A stretch of DNA of 64,000 nt, taken from positions 4,588,001-4,652,000 of the forward strand of contig NZ_CP088294.1 in NCBI RefSeq assembly GCF_024666525.1. The letters run 5' to 3'. A model generated the notes under the pieces. It was not told where the DNA came from and made no database searches. It saw only the letters and a list, made by a program, of their open reading frames with translations. The position numbers were made by a program, and so were the translations under genes. The number at the start of each line of letters is the position of its first letter. Position 1 is the first letter of the stretch. Positions 32,551 to 41,283 of the stretch are shown one piece after another. Origin of the DNA: Pseudomonas sp. J452. Lineage in GTDB: Bacteria > Pseudomonadota > Gammaproteobacteria > Pseudomonadales > Pseudomonadaceae.

Positions 32551-33354
32551 ATGAATTCACACCCGGCCTGGCTCGACTGCCTCGATGCACAGCCGCCCGC
32601 CTTGTTCGAAGCCGCCCTGTGCATCGCCGCCGAACACGATGCACAGCTGCAGCCTGCCGCGATCCTGCGTGACTTCGCCAATCTGCGCCAACAGGTGCAG
32701 GCCGGGCTGCCCAACCTGCCCGCCGGCGAGCTGGCCCAGCCGCTGCTGCGGCGCCTCAACGAGCTGGATTTCCACGAAGACGATGACCTGCCCACTCGCC
32801 CCCATGCCGCCCTGCTGCACCGGGTGTTGCAGCGCCGCCGTGGGCAACCGCTGTCGCTGGCGCTGATCGCCCTGGAGCTGGCCCGGCAACTGGAGATTCC
32901 GCTGCAGGCGGTGAATTTCCCCGGCCACCTGCTGCTGCGCGTGCCCGGCGCCGACCACCTACTCGACCCCTGCAGCGGACGCCGTCTGTACCCGCGGGAC
33001 TGCCGTGAACTGCTGCAGCGCGTGGCTGGCCCAGCCGCCGAACTGAATGCCGGCCATCTGCTGACCTGTGACGCCCGCGGCCTGCTGCTGCGCCTGTCGC
33101 GCAACCTGTGCCATCTGCATGGCGCCGCCGGCGAGCCCCTGGCTGCGCTCAAGGATGCCGAACGGGTGCTGCAACTGGCGCCACCGAATGTCGCCGACCA
33201 CCTGGTACGAGCGATGATCTACCGCGAACTGGACTGCCCGCAGGCCGAGCGTTTCGACCTGGAACGCGCCCTGCTGCTATGCGACGACGCCCAGGAAAGC
33301 CTGCGCCTGAGCCAGCGCCTGCACGAGCTAGAGCGCGCGCCGGCCTTGCACTGA
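32551..33354 (+). CDS. SirB1-family transglutaminase-like protein with TPR-like tail
   Basis: 267 residues. The SirB1 signature RRGQPLSLALIALELARQL followed by NFPGHLLLRV is at about 95-130; the preceding helices and the acidic ELDFHEDDDLP fit the family. The C-terminal 80 residues resemble tetratricopeptide helices (LAALKDAERVLQLAPPNVAD). The catalytic cysteine of transglutaminases is not evident, so it may be a protein-binding member. ATG 32551 has CAGGAG eight bases upstream. Function unknown beyond the family. Confidence 0.82.
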   Translation: MNSHPAWLDCLDAQPPALFEAALCIAAEHDAQLQPAAILRDFANLRQQVQAGLPNLPAGELAQPLLRRLNELDFHEDDDLPTRPHAALLHRVLQRRRGQPLSLALIALELARQLEIPLQAVNFPGHLLLRVPGADHLLDPCSGRRLYPRDCRELLQRVAGPAAELNAGHLLTCDARGLLLRLSRNLCHLHGAAGEPLAALKDAERVLQLAPPNVADHLVRAMIYRELDCPQAERFDLERALLLCDDAQESLRLSQRLHELERAPALH

Positions 33355-33433
33355 AGAGGGTCTGGACAACCCGAAAAACTCTCGGCTTAATCGGCACGCC
33401 CCCAACACAATAACAACATTAGGGACGTCCACG

Positions 33434-34507
33434 ATGCGCAAGCTCATATTGCTGTGCCTGCTATGTTTTTCATCGCTGCTAAACGCCGCCCCCGGCGTCT
33501 TCCCCGACTCCACCTTCAACAACCTCGACTACGGTCTGTACTGGTTCGGCTATGGCGACACCTGGCAGAAAGCCGTGCCAGGGCAGAGCAACGCCTACTA
33601 CGGCGCCAGCAAACCCACGGTGATCTACATCCATGGTTGGCAAAACGGTACGACCGCACGCAAGGACCGCGAAACCTTCAACCGTGAGGGTGCCGGTGGC
33701 CCGGCGCTGGACCTGGCCGACTCCTGGCTGCGAGCGGGCTACAACGTCGGCGTGCTGTACTGGAACCAGTTCGCCGACGAGGGCGAAGTCACCGATGCCG
33801 AAGCCAAGATCTGGAGCGCCACTGGCCCGCGCGCCATGCGCTGGCGCAACAGCAGCGGGGTGTATGCCAGCGGCCCGACCCAGTCAGTCGGCGACCTGCT
33901 GTTCAAGAGCTACAAGGACAATCTGGCCGGCTACAGCGGCAGCAACATCCGCATCCTTGGCCACTCCCTGGGTAACCAGGTGGCCATCGTCCTGAGCAAG
34001 AAGATCAGCGATGCGGTCACGGCCGGCACCGTCAACAGCAAGCTGCTGCCCAAGCGGGTCGCGCTGCTCGACCCCTTCTACTCCAATAACGCCAAGAGCT
34101 GGCTCGGCAACCAGTGGACCGGCGCGGTCAGCCGCAGCTATGTCAGCGCGCTGAAGGGCAAGGGCGTGATTTTCGAGGCCTACCGTACCTCGGCCGTTAC
34201 CAGCACCATCTTCGTCGGCGATGCCAACGCCGGGCTGATGAACATGACTGCCTTCAGCGAGCTCAAGCCCTGGTACTTCAACTCCGTACAGATCACCGAG
34301 AAGCACAATGCCGCGGTCTGGCATTACCTCTGGTCCTTCAGCTTCAATCCACCCCTGGTGACCGGCACCAGTAACCAGGCCGCATCGGCCAAGACCTCTG
34401 ACAGCCGCATCACCACCCTGATGAATGGCACGCAGAAGCTGGTGCATGACCAGGGCGCCTACACCAAGGAACCCTCGGACGATAACTTCAAGCTGCAAGC
34501 ACGCTAG
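33434..34507 (+). CDS. Secreted lipase-like alpha/beta hydrolase
   Basis: 357 residues with a signal peptide (about 1-18, ending LNA). The mature enzyme shows VIYIHGWQNG (oxyanion loop), GHSLGNQ (nucleophile serine), an acid in VALLDPFYSN and a late histidine in EKHNAAVWHY, the arrangement of pancreatic-lipase-like proteins. Only one cysteine is present, in the signal peptide, so no disulfides are expected. An outer-membrane or extracellular location is probable. A 12-bp perfect hairpin follows the stop. The substrate is not known. Confidence 0.8.
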   Translation: MRKLILLCLLCFSSLLNAAPGVFPDSTFNNLDYGLYWFGYGDTWQKAVPGQSNAYYGASKPTVIYIHGWQNGTTARKDRETFNREGAGGPALDLADSWLRAGYNVGVLYWNQFADEGEVTDAEAKIWSATGPRAMRWRNSSGVYASGPTQSVGDLLFKSYKDNLAGYSGSNIRILGHSLGNQVAIVLSKKISDAVTAGTVNSKLLPKRVALLDPFYSNNAKSWLGNQWTGAVSRSYVSALKGKGVIFEAYRTSAVTSTIFVGDANAGLMNMTAFSELKPWYFNSVQITEKHNAAVWHYLWSFSFNPPLVTGTSNQAASAKTSDSRITTLMNGTQKLVHDQGAYTKEPSDDNFKLQAR

Positions 34508-34515
34508 GTTCTGCT

Positions 34516-34548
34516 GCCGCTTCGTTCGCGAGCCGTGAACGAAGCGGC
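34516..34548. terminator. 12-bp perfect hairpin after the lipase-like gene
   Basis: GCCGCTTCGTTC, a 9-base loop, GAACGAAGCGGC. No U-tract, so the terminator role is only likely. It lies 40 bases from the end of the convergent enoyl-CoA hydratase gene. Confidence 0.5.
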
Positions 34549-34588
34549 AACAAACCCAGGGAGTTGACCGCAGCCCGATCCAGGGCAA

Positions 34589-35371
34589 TCAGGTCTGCGG
34601 TTTGCCGAAATCCCCGTGCCGGCCCGCTCCCGCGCTGAAGCGCTGGGCACCGGCACGGGTCTCGCCACTCGCCACCACCGCCATGCCGCCACGAAACTCC
34701 GCATGCAGCGCCGCATCCAGCGGCAGTTGCCACTGGCCATAGACACTGGCGCGGTCGGCGAGCATGCACAGCTGGGGAAACTCTGCGATCTGTGCGGCCA
34801 GCTGCTCGGCCACGGCACGCGCACTGCCACTCGACACCACGCGATTGACCAGGCCCATCTGCAAGGCCTCCTCGGCCATCACGGCACGTCCGGTAAGGAT
34901 CAGGTCGAGCGCCCGGCCCTGACCGACGATGCGCGGCAGGCGCACCGTGCCGCCATCGATCAAGGGCACGCCGAAGCGCCGGCAGAACACGCCGAGCACG
35001 GCATCCTCCGCCATCACCCGCAGGTCGGCGAGCAGCGCCAACTCCAGGCCGCCGGCTACCGCATGGCCCTCGATGGCGGCGATCAGCGGTTTGCTCAGCA
35101 GCATGCGACTCGGCCCCATGGGCCCGTCGCCCTCCTCCTGCAGTCGATTGCTCCGCTCGTCCCCTGCCGCCACCGCAGCCAGGTCGGCGCCGGCGCAGAA
35201 GGTGCCGCCAGCGCCGGTGAGCACCGCCACCCGCGCCGAGTCGTCGCGCTCAAACTCACGCAGCGCGGCGGTCAGGGCATCGGCAGTCGGCCGGTCGACG
35301 GCGTTGCGCACTTCGGGGCGATTGAGGATCAGGCTGGTGACCGGGCCGTGCTTCTCGACCAGAACATTCAT
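34589..35371 (-). CDS. Enoyl-CoA hydratase/isomerase family protein
   Basis: 260 residues of the crotonase fold. GGTFCAGADL (oxyanion hole, first part) and AIEGHAVAGGLELALLADL (second part) are intact. The glutamate of true hydratases is replaced in the second catalytic position (FGVPLIDGGTVRLPR has D and G), so an isomerase or other crotonase reaction is possible. It may be transcribed with the 3-hydroxyacyl-CoA-dehydrogenase-like SDR upstream, across a repeat of about 116 bases. Confidence 0.85.
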   Translation of the reverse strand: MNVLVEKHGPVTSLILNRPEVRNAVDRPTADALTAALREFERDDSARVAVLTGAGGTFCAGADLAAVAAGDERSNRLQEEGDGPMGPSRMLLSKPLIAAIEGHAVAGGLELALLADLRVMAEDAVLGVFCRRFGVPLIDGGTVRLPRIVGQGRALDLILTGRAVMAEEALQMGLVNRVVSSGSARAVAEQLAAQIAEFPQLCMLADRASVYGQWQLPLDAALHAEFRGGMAVVASGETRAGAQRFSAGAGRHGDFGKPQT

Positions 35372-35410
35372 GGCGACGTCGCTCCTGCAGGACTCGCAGC
35401 ACCATAAAAC

Positions 35411-35526
35411 AAAAAGCAGCCGAGGAAGCGGAGTTTACGAGCTGTAAATGAGCATGACTCGTTTCACTCGCCCTTCGGGTCGCGCTAAAGCGCGTTAGCG
35501 GCAAGCCGCTTTCCGAGGCTGCTTTT
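35411..35526. repeat. 116-bp imperfect palindrome
   Basis: Ends AAAAAGCAGCCGAGGAAGCGG (35411-35431) pair with CCGCTTTCCGAGGCTGCTTTT (35506-35526) apart from a small bulge. CGCGCTAAAGCGCG forms an inner hairpin. A GTCGTAAACAGGTTCTT follows, related to the terminal motif of the 23.6- and 45.0-kb repeats. Confidence 0.65.
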
Positions 35527-35567
35527 AACGCGGTATGGCCGACGGCCAGGAGGTCGTAAACAGGTTC

Positions 35568-36485
35568 TTAACCCAGCTTCATGTACTTCTGCAAATTGGC
35601 CATCATCTCGCGCAGCGCGGTGACGTTGTCATCCGGATGCACGGCCCCCTCGAAGTCGCCAATCTGTTTCCAGTGACCGACCACGTCTTCCGGGCTGAAA
35701 CCCGCCTTGGGATCGAAACCGGCGCCCAGGCTGCGCTCCCAGCGCACCTTGCCGATCCAGCCGCCGCCAACTTCGTAGAGGCCGCCGCTGTCCTGGCACT
35801 GCTCGCTGCCGAGGAACACCACCAGCGGGCTGACCAGTTCCGGCCTGAGCTGGTCGAATACCTGCGGCGGGATCAGGCCTTCGGTCATGCGCGTACCGCC
35901 GGTAGGGGCGATGGCGTTGACCAGCACGTTGTTCTTGCGCCCTTCGATGGCCAGGGTGCGGGTCAGGCCATACAGGCCGAGCTTGGCCATGCCGTAGTTG
36001 GACTGGCCGAAGTTGCCGTAGATGCCTGAGGTGGACGCGGTGAAGATCACCCGGCCGAAGTTCTGCTCGCGCAGGTGCGGCCAGGCGGCGTGGGTGACCT
36101 TGTAGGCGCCCTCGACGTGGACCTTGTAGACCAGGTCCCAGTCGGCGTCTTCCATCTTGACGAAAGACTTGTCGCGCAGGATGCCGGCGTTGTTGACCAC
36201 CACGTCGATGCGCCCGAAGGCATCCAGGGCGTTCTGCACGATCTTGCCGCCATCCGTCACCGAGTCATGGTTGGCCACGGCGGTGCCGCCGGCCGCGCGG
36301 ATCTCGGCCACCACCTTGTCCGCCGCCGAGGCATTGGCGCCTTCGCCGTGGGCGCTGCCGCCCAGGTCGTTGACCACCACGCGCGCGCCATGCTTGGCGA
36401 ACAGCAGGGCGTGGGCCCGACCGAGGCCACCACCGGCGCCAGTGACGATCACGACCTTGTCTTCGAAACGGATGGCTTCGCTCAT
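35568..36485 (-). CDS. Short-chain dehydrogenase (3-hydroxyacyl-CoA dehydrogenase-like)
   Basis: 305 residues. GAGGGLGRAHA is the NAD-binding motif, VNNAG the strand motif, and S..Y..K appears as TASTSGIYGNFGQSNYGMAK. The added C-terminal 60 residues (WERSLGAGFDPKAGFSPEDV) match the hydroxyacyl-CoA dehydrogenase unit of peroxisomal multifunctional enzyme 2. It therefore probably works in fatty acid or steroid beta-oxidation. GAGG lies nine bases before ATG 36485. The neighbouring crotonase fits the same pathway. Confidence 0.88.
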   Translation of the reverse strand: MSEAIRFEDKVVIVTGAGGGLGRAHALLFAKHGARVVVNDLGGSAHGEGANASAADKVVAEIRAAGGTAVANHDSVTDGGKIVQNALDAFGRIDVVVNNAGILRDKSFVKMEDADWDLVYKVHVEGAYKVTHAAWPHLREQNFGRVIFTASTSGIYGNFGQSNYGMAKLGLYGLTRTLAIEGRKNNVLVNAIAPTGGTRMTEGLIPPQVFDQLRPELVSPLVVFLGSEQCQDSGGLYEVGGGWIGKVRWERSLGAGFDPKAGFSPEDVVGHWKQIGDFEGAVHPDDNVTALREMMANLQKYMKLG

Positions 36486-36610
36486 GAAACAGCTACCTCG
36501 GCAGGTGGAAAAGACTTCGAGTGTCCAGCAGGTGCTGGCACTCGGCAATCATCTGCGGTGCGACTGAATGGTGGGCGATAAGGCAGCAGGATAATCACAA
36601 CCCACAAAGA

Positions 36611-37153
36611 TCAGGCAGATTGATCCACCACGCGAATCAGGCTCAGGTGGTTATACAGGTGCAGCACATGGGCCTGGGTGTACTCGGCATGGCTGAGCGC
36701 ACCGTAGGCGAAGTGCGGCTGCAGTTCGCCACTGTGGGCGGCAAAGCGCACCAGTGCCGCCTGCAGGCGGGCGATGGCAGCCACGCTGCTGGCCGGTTCG
36801 AGTAGCGGGGCGGCGCCGGGAATCACTTCATCGAGCGGGTGGCGCATGGCGCCACGGGCGCTGAACACGCTGAAGGCCAGCGGCCCGACGCTGTGGCGGA
36901 ACCAGGCCGGTTTGAGCTGCGGGTAACCATCCATGGAGTACTCGACACTCTGTGCACAGTGGTTGAACACCTCGTTCGGACTCCAGCCCTTGAGGCTGCT
37001 CAGTTCGCGGCTGGCCAGCCCGACCAGCGCCTGCTGCGCGCCCTCCAGCGTCAGTGCGGCCGGCGCCACGCCGGTGGGCAACGCCCAGAATCCCGCCCCC
37101 AGAACCGCCGCACCGCCCACGGCGGCCCCCTTCAAGACAGTACGTCGCTGCAT
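36611..37153 (-). CDS. Tat-exported DUF1569 (DinB-like) protein
   Basis: 180 residues. The N-terminus RRTVLKG plus a hydrophobic stretch (AAVGGAAVLGAGFWAL) is a Tat signal. The rest is a DinB-like four-helix protein of the DUF1569 type, with histidines in FNHCAQSVEY, WFRHSVG and LHLYNHLSLI where the family binds metal. Its start overlaps the end of the upstream hydrolase gene by 22 bases. It may be a periplasmic metal protein; no substrate is known. Confidence 0.75.
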   Translation of the reverse strand: MQRRTVLKGAAVGGAAVLGAGFWALPTGVAPAALTLEGAQQALVGLASRELSSLKGWSPNEVFNHCAQSVEYSMDGYPQLKPAWFRHSVGPLAFSVFSARGAMRHPLDEVIPGAAPLLEPASSVAAIARLQAALVRFAAHSGELQPHFAYGALSHAEYTQAHVLHLYNHLSLIRVVDQSA

Positions 37154-38040
37154 GTTTTGGCCTCCAGCCAGTCACGGAACTGCAGATAGTGAGCGAGCAC
37201 CTCTGCGGGTGCCTCGGTCTGCGGATAGTGGCCGATCTGCTCCAGCAACACGGTGTCGGCGTTCGCAATCAGCTCGCGGTAGCGCGCCACCATGTGCGCT
37301 CCGGAAATCGGGTCGAGTGCGCCATCGATCACCCGCAGCGGCACCCCACCCTTTTGCATGGCCGCCACCCAGCGTTCGCGCTGCTGGCGGCGCTCGGGCA
37401 TGTAGCGGATCAGCCGGTGCATCACCGCCGGGCCGTCGTTGTGCGCGATCAGGTTCCAGAAAGCATCCAACTCCCGCTCGCTGGGCGGGGTGTGCGGGCC
37501 GAACACCTTGTTCAGGTTGGCCTTCAGCTTGCTGCGCGAGAACAGCTTGCCGAGCAGCGGCCCCAGCGGGCTGAGCAGCAACTTCTGCATCAGCACCGGA
37601 CGGTGGGTTTCCGGAAACAGCCCGCCATTGAGGAACACACAGCTGGCCAGCTGGATGCGCCCCTCGTGGTGCCGTGCCAGCAGCTCCTGAGCCACGCTGT
37701 CGCCGTAATCGTGGGCCAGCACATGCACGGGGCCGGCGATGCCCAGTTGGGCCAGCAGCGCCTGCTGCAGGTCGGCCTGCTCCAGCAGGCTGTAGGCATG
37801 CCCGCGCGGCTTGGCCGAGTAGCCGAAGCCGAGCATATCGCAGGCGATCACCCGGTAACGCTGCGCCAGCGCCTGCCACAGGTAGTGCCAGTCCCAACTG
37901 GCGGTGGGGAAACCATGAATCAGCAGCAGCGGTTCGGCATCCACTGCCCCCGCCACCCAGTAGCGAATGGAGTGGCCCTTGAAGGTGAAACCCTGCCCCT
38001 GCGCCCGCCATTCATCCAGGGCGATGCCTGGCAGCGCCAT
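37132..38040 (-). CDS. Alpha/beta hydrolase, epoxide hydrolase-like
   Basis: About 302 residues. LIHGFPTASWDWHYLW supplies the oxyanion loop. The nucleophile position is an aspartate in LAHDYGDSV, as in haloalkane dehalogenases and epoxide hydrolases, rather than serine. The histidine is in EQIGHYPQTEAP and the acid probably in DGALDPISG. I favour ATG 38040; GTG 38043 is the alternative. It overlaps the aldolase gene upstream and the DUF1569 gene downstream, so the three are one transcription unit. Confidence 0.82.
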   Translation of the reverse strand: MALPGIALDEWRAQGQGFTFKGHSIRYWVAGAVDAEPLLLIHGFPTASWDWHYLWQALAQRYRVIACDMLGFGYSAKPRGHAYSLLEQADLQQALLAQLGIAGPVHVLAHDYGDSVAQELLARHHEGRIQLASCVFLNGGLFPETHRPVLMQKLLLSPLGPLLGKLFSRSKLKANLNKVFGPHTPPSERELDAFWNLIAHNDGPAVMHRLIRYMPERRQQRERWVAAMQKGGVPLRVIDGALDPISGAHMVARYRELIANADTVLLEQIGHYPQTEAPAEVLAHYLQFRDWLEAKTCSDVLS

Positions 38041-38822
38041 CACGCGGCGTAGCCCGGCATCTGCGCATCGAGCTTGCGCAGCAAGGCCGGCCAGGCCAGC
38101 TGGCCACCCATTCCCTGCGGAGTCTTCATCACCCCGGCGACCATGGCCTTGGCGCCCGCGAGGATCTGCTGCGGAATATGGATCAGCTCGGCACCGCCGC
38201 TCTGCGCCATGATCTGCGCCTCGCAGGCGCGCTGCAGGGTGAACATCATCAGGAAGGTGTCAGCGATGCTGCCGCCGGCGGTGAGCAGGCCGTGGTTGGG
38301 CAGGATCATGAAGTTCTTGTCGCCCAGGTCGGCCTGCAGGCGGGCCTTCTCGTCATGGTTCAGGGCCACGCCCTCATAGCCGTGATAAGCCAGGCTGGAG
38401 AGGACGAACAGCGACTGCTGCGACAGCGGCAGCAGGCCCTGCTTCTGCGCGGACACGGCGATGCCCGCCGGGGTGTGGATATGCAGCACGCAGGCGACGT
38501 CGTGACGCACCTCATGCACCGCACTGTGGATGGTGTAACCGGCCGGATTGATATCGAACGGGCTGTCCATCAGCTTGTGGCCAGCCAGGTCGATCTTCAC
38601 CAGGCTGGACGCGCTGATTTCGTGGAACATCAGGCCGAAAGGGTTGATCAGGAACTCTTCGGTGCCGGGAATCTTCGCCGAGATATGGGTGAAAATCAGG
38701 TCATCCCAGCCATACAGGGCGATCAGCCGGTAGCAGGCAGCCAGGTCGACGCGGGTCTGCCACTCGGCGGCGGAAACCTGGTCGCGCACATTCAGTTGGG
38801 GCAGGGCTTGGGCAGCGGTCAT
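38040..38822 (-). CDS. Class II aldolase/adducin-domain protein
   Basis: 260 residues. The class II aldolase fold shows GWDDLIFTHISAKIPG (phosphate and metal region), HIHTPAGIAVS and LPNHGLLTAGG (metal-binding histidines). Relatives include L-fuculose-phosphate aldolases and many of unknown activity. The stop and the next ATG share one base (TGATG), so translation of the hydrolase is probably coupled. The substrate is unknown. Confidence 0.83.
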   Translation of the reverse strand: MTAAQALPQLNVRDQVSAAEWQTRVDLAACYRLIALYGWDDLIFTHISAKIPGTEEFLINPFGLMFHEISASSLVKIDLAGHKLMDSPFDINPAGYTIHSAVHEVRHDVACVLHIHTPAGIAVSAQKQGLLPLSQQSLFVLSSLAYHGYEGVALNHDEKARLQADLGDKNFMILPNHGLLTAGGSIADTFLMMFTLQRACEAQIMAQSGGAELIHIPQQILAGAKAMVAGVMKTPQGMGGQLAWPALLRKLDAQMPGYAA

Positions 38823-38916
38823 CGGGCAATCCTCGGCGAGTTGTTGTGCCGAGGAGTCTAGCGCTCACCGAGTGGCCGGCTAGTCGCCTTGTAGGCCAGC
38901 TTAGTGGCCTTAGCGG

Positions 38917-39384
38917 TCAGAGCAGTTCGGGGTAGTCCCGCGCCAGCAGCGGCCAGTCCTGCTGCGCCTGCACATCATCGGCGAGCAGGCGGAACCCCTC
39001 GAAACGGAACTCCGGCGCCACCGTGCAGCCGACCAGGCTGAAGGCGCCGAGGCTGCGCGCCGCCTGCCAGGCATGCGCAGGCACTACCCGTTGCGGCAAC
39101 TGCCCCGCCGCCACCGGGCCCAGGCGCTCGACCTGTACCTGCTGCGGGGTTGCGGCGCTCAACAGCTGCAGCGGCTCGCCCTCGTGGAAGTGCCATAACT
39201 CGTCGGCATCCACCCGGTGCCAGCGGCTGACCGCGCCGGCCGGCAGCAGGAAGAGGATCGCGCTGGACGCCGCGCGGCCATCGGCCGACTGCTGCGCCGA
39301 GGTGAACAGGCGGCGGTAATAGCCGCCCTCCGGGTGGGCGACCAGCTGCAGCTCGCGGATCAGCTCGGCGGCGCGCGGGTGCAT
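38917..39384 (-). CDS. Cupin-domain protein (DUF985 type)
   Basis: 155 residues. LVAHPEGGYYRRLF at the start, SRWHRVDADELWHFHEGEPL (metal-binding histidines) and CTVAPEFRFEGFRL fit the DUF985 cupin family. A beta barrel binding a small sugar-like or unknown ligand is expected. The ATG (39384) shares one base with the stop of the flavodoxin gene (TGATG), so it is translated with the flavodoxin. Confidence 0.83.
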   Translation of the reverse strand: MHPRAAELIRELQLVAHPEGGYYRRLFTSAQQSADGRAASSAILFLLPAGAVSRWHRVDADELWHFHEGEPLQLLSAATPQQVQVERLGPVAAGQLPQRVVPAHAWQAARSLGAFSLVGCTVAPEFRFEGFRLLADDVQAQQDWPLLARDYPELL

Positions 39385-39833
39385 CAGGCGCGCAGGGCCG
39401 CGATCAGCTCGCCCAGCCAGGGCTCGGCGTCGTCTTCCGGGGTCACGCTCTCGCTGGCATCCAGGCGCAGCATCGGCAGCGCCTCGCGCATGCCCAGCTC
39501 GGCGAACAGCTCGCGCATCAGCTCGCCGCCACCGCAGAAGGTGTCGTAGCTGGAATCACCGAGGGCCAGCACGGCGAAGGGTTTGCCACTCCAGGCCGGA
39601 AAAACGTCACGGGTCTCGTAATAGAAGCCCTGCAGGTTACCCGGCAACTCGCCCATGCCGGTGGTCGAGGTCACCGCCAGCAACGCCTCGGGGGCACAGG
39701 CCTGCACCTCCGCCAGACTGGCTCCAGCCTTGTGCCAGGCCTCGAAACCAGCAGCATTGAGCAACTCGACGGCGCGACGGGCAACTTCTTCGGCGGCGCC
39801 GTAGACCGAGCCGGACAGAATGGCGATTTTCAT
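39384..39833 (-). CDS. Flavodoxin (MioC-like)
   Basis: 149 residues. LSGSVYGAAEEVAR is the FMN phosphate loop and VTSTTGMGELPGN and GDSSYDTFCGGG the other FMN-binding loops. It is short-chain and MioC-like in size and carries electrons at low potential. It is divergent from the LOV photoreceptor (105-base gap) and coupled to a cupin gene. ATG 39833 was chosen because the upstream frame is not similar to any flavodoxin. Confidence 0.87.
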   Translation of the reverse strand: MKIAILSGSVYGAAEEVARRAVELLNAAGFEAWHKAGASLAEVQACAPEALLAVTSTTGMGELPGNLQGFYYETRDVFPAWSGKPFAVLALGDSSYDTFCGGGELMRELFAELGMREALPMLRLDASESVTPEDDAEPWLGELIAALRA

Positions 39834-39880
39834 GCAGAACTCCGAAACATGCTGATAAACGCCGGGCATTATGCCGCAAG

Positions 39881-39908
39881 TAGACAGCTCATCGGGATGG
39901 CATAGAAT
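39881..39908 (+). promoter_or_regulatory. Candidate sigma-70 promoter of the LOV gene
   Basis: TAGACA (39881) and TAGAAT (39903) are 16 bases apart, 30 bases before ATG 39939. Confidence 0.4.
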
Positions 39909-39938
39909 GCAGCCAATAGCGCACCCAGAGCCCATTCC

Positions 39939-40391
39939 ATGATCAATGCCAAGCTGCTGCAACTGGTGATCGATGCCTCCAACGACGGCATCGTGGTCGC
40001 CGAACAGGAAGGCGACGACAACATCCTGATCTACGCCAACCCGGCCTTCGAGCGCCTGACCGGCTATGGCAGCGACGACATCCTCTATCAGGATTGCCGC
40101 TTCCTGCAGGGCAGCGACCGTGGCCAGCCTGGCCTGCAAGCCATTCGCGAGGCGATCCGCAGCCAGAAACCGTGCCGGCAGATCATCCGCAACTACCGCC
40201 GCGATGGCAGTGCCTTCTGGAACGAACTGTCGATTACCCCGGTGTTCAACGAAGGCGACCAGCTGACCTACTACATCGGCATCCAGAAGGATGTCAGTGA
40301 AGAAGTGGAAGCCAAGGAGCGGGTTCGGGAACTTGAGGCCGAAATCAGCCGTCTGAAGGACGAACTCGCGGCACTCAAGGCCTCCCACTGA
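39939..40391 (+). CDS. Short LOV blue-light photoreceptor
   Basis: 150 residues. MINAKLLQLVIDASNDGIVVA opens a PAS-type LOV domain. The photoactive cysteine is C53 in DCRFLQG, the same position as in PpSB1-LOV of P. putida. QIIRNYRRDGSAFWNELSITP and YYIGIQKDVSEEV complete the FMN pocket. The C-terminal 30 residues form a coiled coil (RELEAEISRLKDELAALK) that may allow light-dependent dimerisation. There is no attached output domain, so it must act through a partner. Divergent flavodoxin and downstream c-di-GMP-like gene are neighbours. Confidence 0.93.
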   Translation: MINAKLLQLVIDASNDGIVVAEQEGDDNILIYANPAFERLTGYGSDDILYQDCRFLQGSDRGQPGLQAIREAIRSQKPCRQIIRNYRRDGSAFWNELSITPVFNEGDQLTYYIGIQKDVSEEVEAKERVRELEAEISRLKDELAALKASH

Positions 40392-40513
40392 GTCCAGTCC
40401 GGGCGCACGGCAGCGCCCTCTGAACCCAGCAGATCGACAGCCGGCAAGGCCCGAGCGGTCGGGGGCGCATTTTTTGCTTGCGATCAGCTAACTCATGCCC
40501 CATGGAGGGCAGC

Positions 40514-41125
40514 ATGTCCGAGCAAAGCGCACTGTCCAGCGAAGAGCTGGATTTCCTCCGCCAGCTATTCAGCAGCCAGCTGATTGGTAAGCCCCTGCAC
40601 ATTCCCAGCTTCAAGGTCGATGGTGGGGCACTGGCCAATGCCCTGCTCAGCCGCCTGGGACGGCATGCGCAGCTGAGTCTGCAAGCGCGCATGGACAATT
40701 ACAGCATGTCTTTCCCCCTGCAACTGGTGGAAGACGAAATGCACAGTCTGCAGCTGGAGATGGGCGCACCGAGCATCTACGAAGAGGGCGCCATCCGCCG
40801 ACCATGGCGCTTGGTGCTGGACACGCCATGGGTTCTGCAGGACCAGGATGGTGCAGAAACTGGCCTGCTGGTGCACGAAGTGGCGCCTGACAGCCTGCTG
40901 ATCGGGTCGCACGCTGATGCAGCCCTACCCGACAATTTCAGCCTCTGGCTGCCCCTGCCGGGGCTGGAGCCAATGCCAGTCAAGGCCCGGCGCATCCGTG
41001 CCAGCACCGGACAACGAGCGGCCTACAGCCTGCTGCTGCGCCATAGCGAACATAGCGAACGCATCCGCCAGTTCATCTTCGAGCAGTATCGCCAGCAGAA
41101 CCCGCAATTGCAGGCAGTCAGCTGA
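40514..41125 (+). CDS. PilZ-like regulatory protein (degenerate)
   Basis: 203 residues. GGAGGGCAGC precedes ATG 40514. The sequence shows an N-terminal YcgR-like domain (HAQLSLQARMDNYSMSFPLQ) and a C-terminal region ending LRHSEHSERIRQFIFEQYRQ, as in PilZ proteins. The c-di-GMP motif is not canonical: RxxxR appears only as RRPWR and the D/NxSxxG motif is replaced by PDSLLIG. It may bind c-di-GMP weakly or not at all. It follows the LOV gene by 122 bases. Confidence 0.6.
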   Translation: MSEQSALSSEELDFLRQLFSSQLIGKPLHIPSFKVDGGALANALLSRLGRHAQLSLQARMDNYSMSFPLQLVEDEMHSLQLEMGAPSIYEEGAIRRPWRLVLDTPWVLQDQDGAETGLLVHEVAPDSLLIGSHADAALPDNFSLWLPLPGLEPMPVKARRIRASTGQRAAYSLLLRHSEHSERIRQFIFEQYRQQNPQLQAVS

Positions 41126-41131
41126 TACCCT

Positions 41132-41249
41132 GCACCACGCTTTCGATGAACTGCCATGACTGCCGGTCAAACTGCCAGTCGCCCTAGGCTGCAGCACGCT
41201 GACGATGAACTGCCATGACTGCCGGTCAAACTGCCAGTCGCCCTAGGCT
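41132..41249. repeat. 59-bp perfect-length tandem duplication
   Basis: Units 41132-41190 and 41191-41249 are 56 of 59 identical, followed by GCA of a third. Each unit holds three ACTGCC blocks (gaps of 3 and 6). They lie in the 253-base gap before ahpC. Confidence 0.9.
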
Positions 41250-41283
41250 GCACAGCAGGTTTCCGGTGCTGCCATAGGCCGAA

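Noticed and set aside
41132..41249. Tandem repeat as a CRISPR array
   Set aside because: Only two units, no spacers between them and no cas genes.
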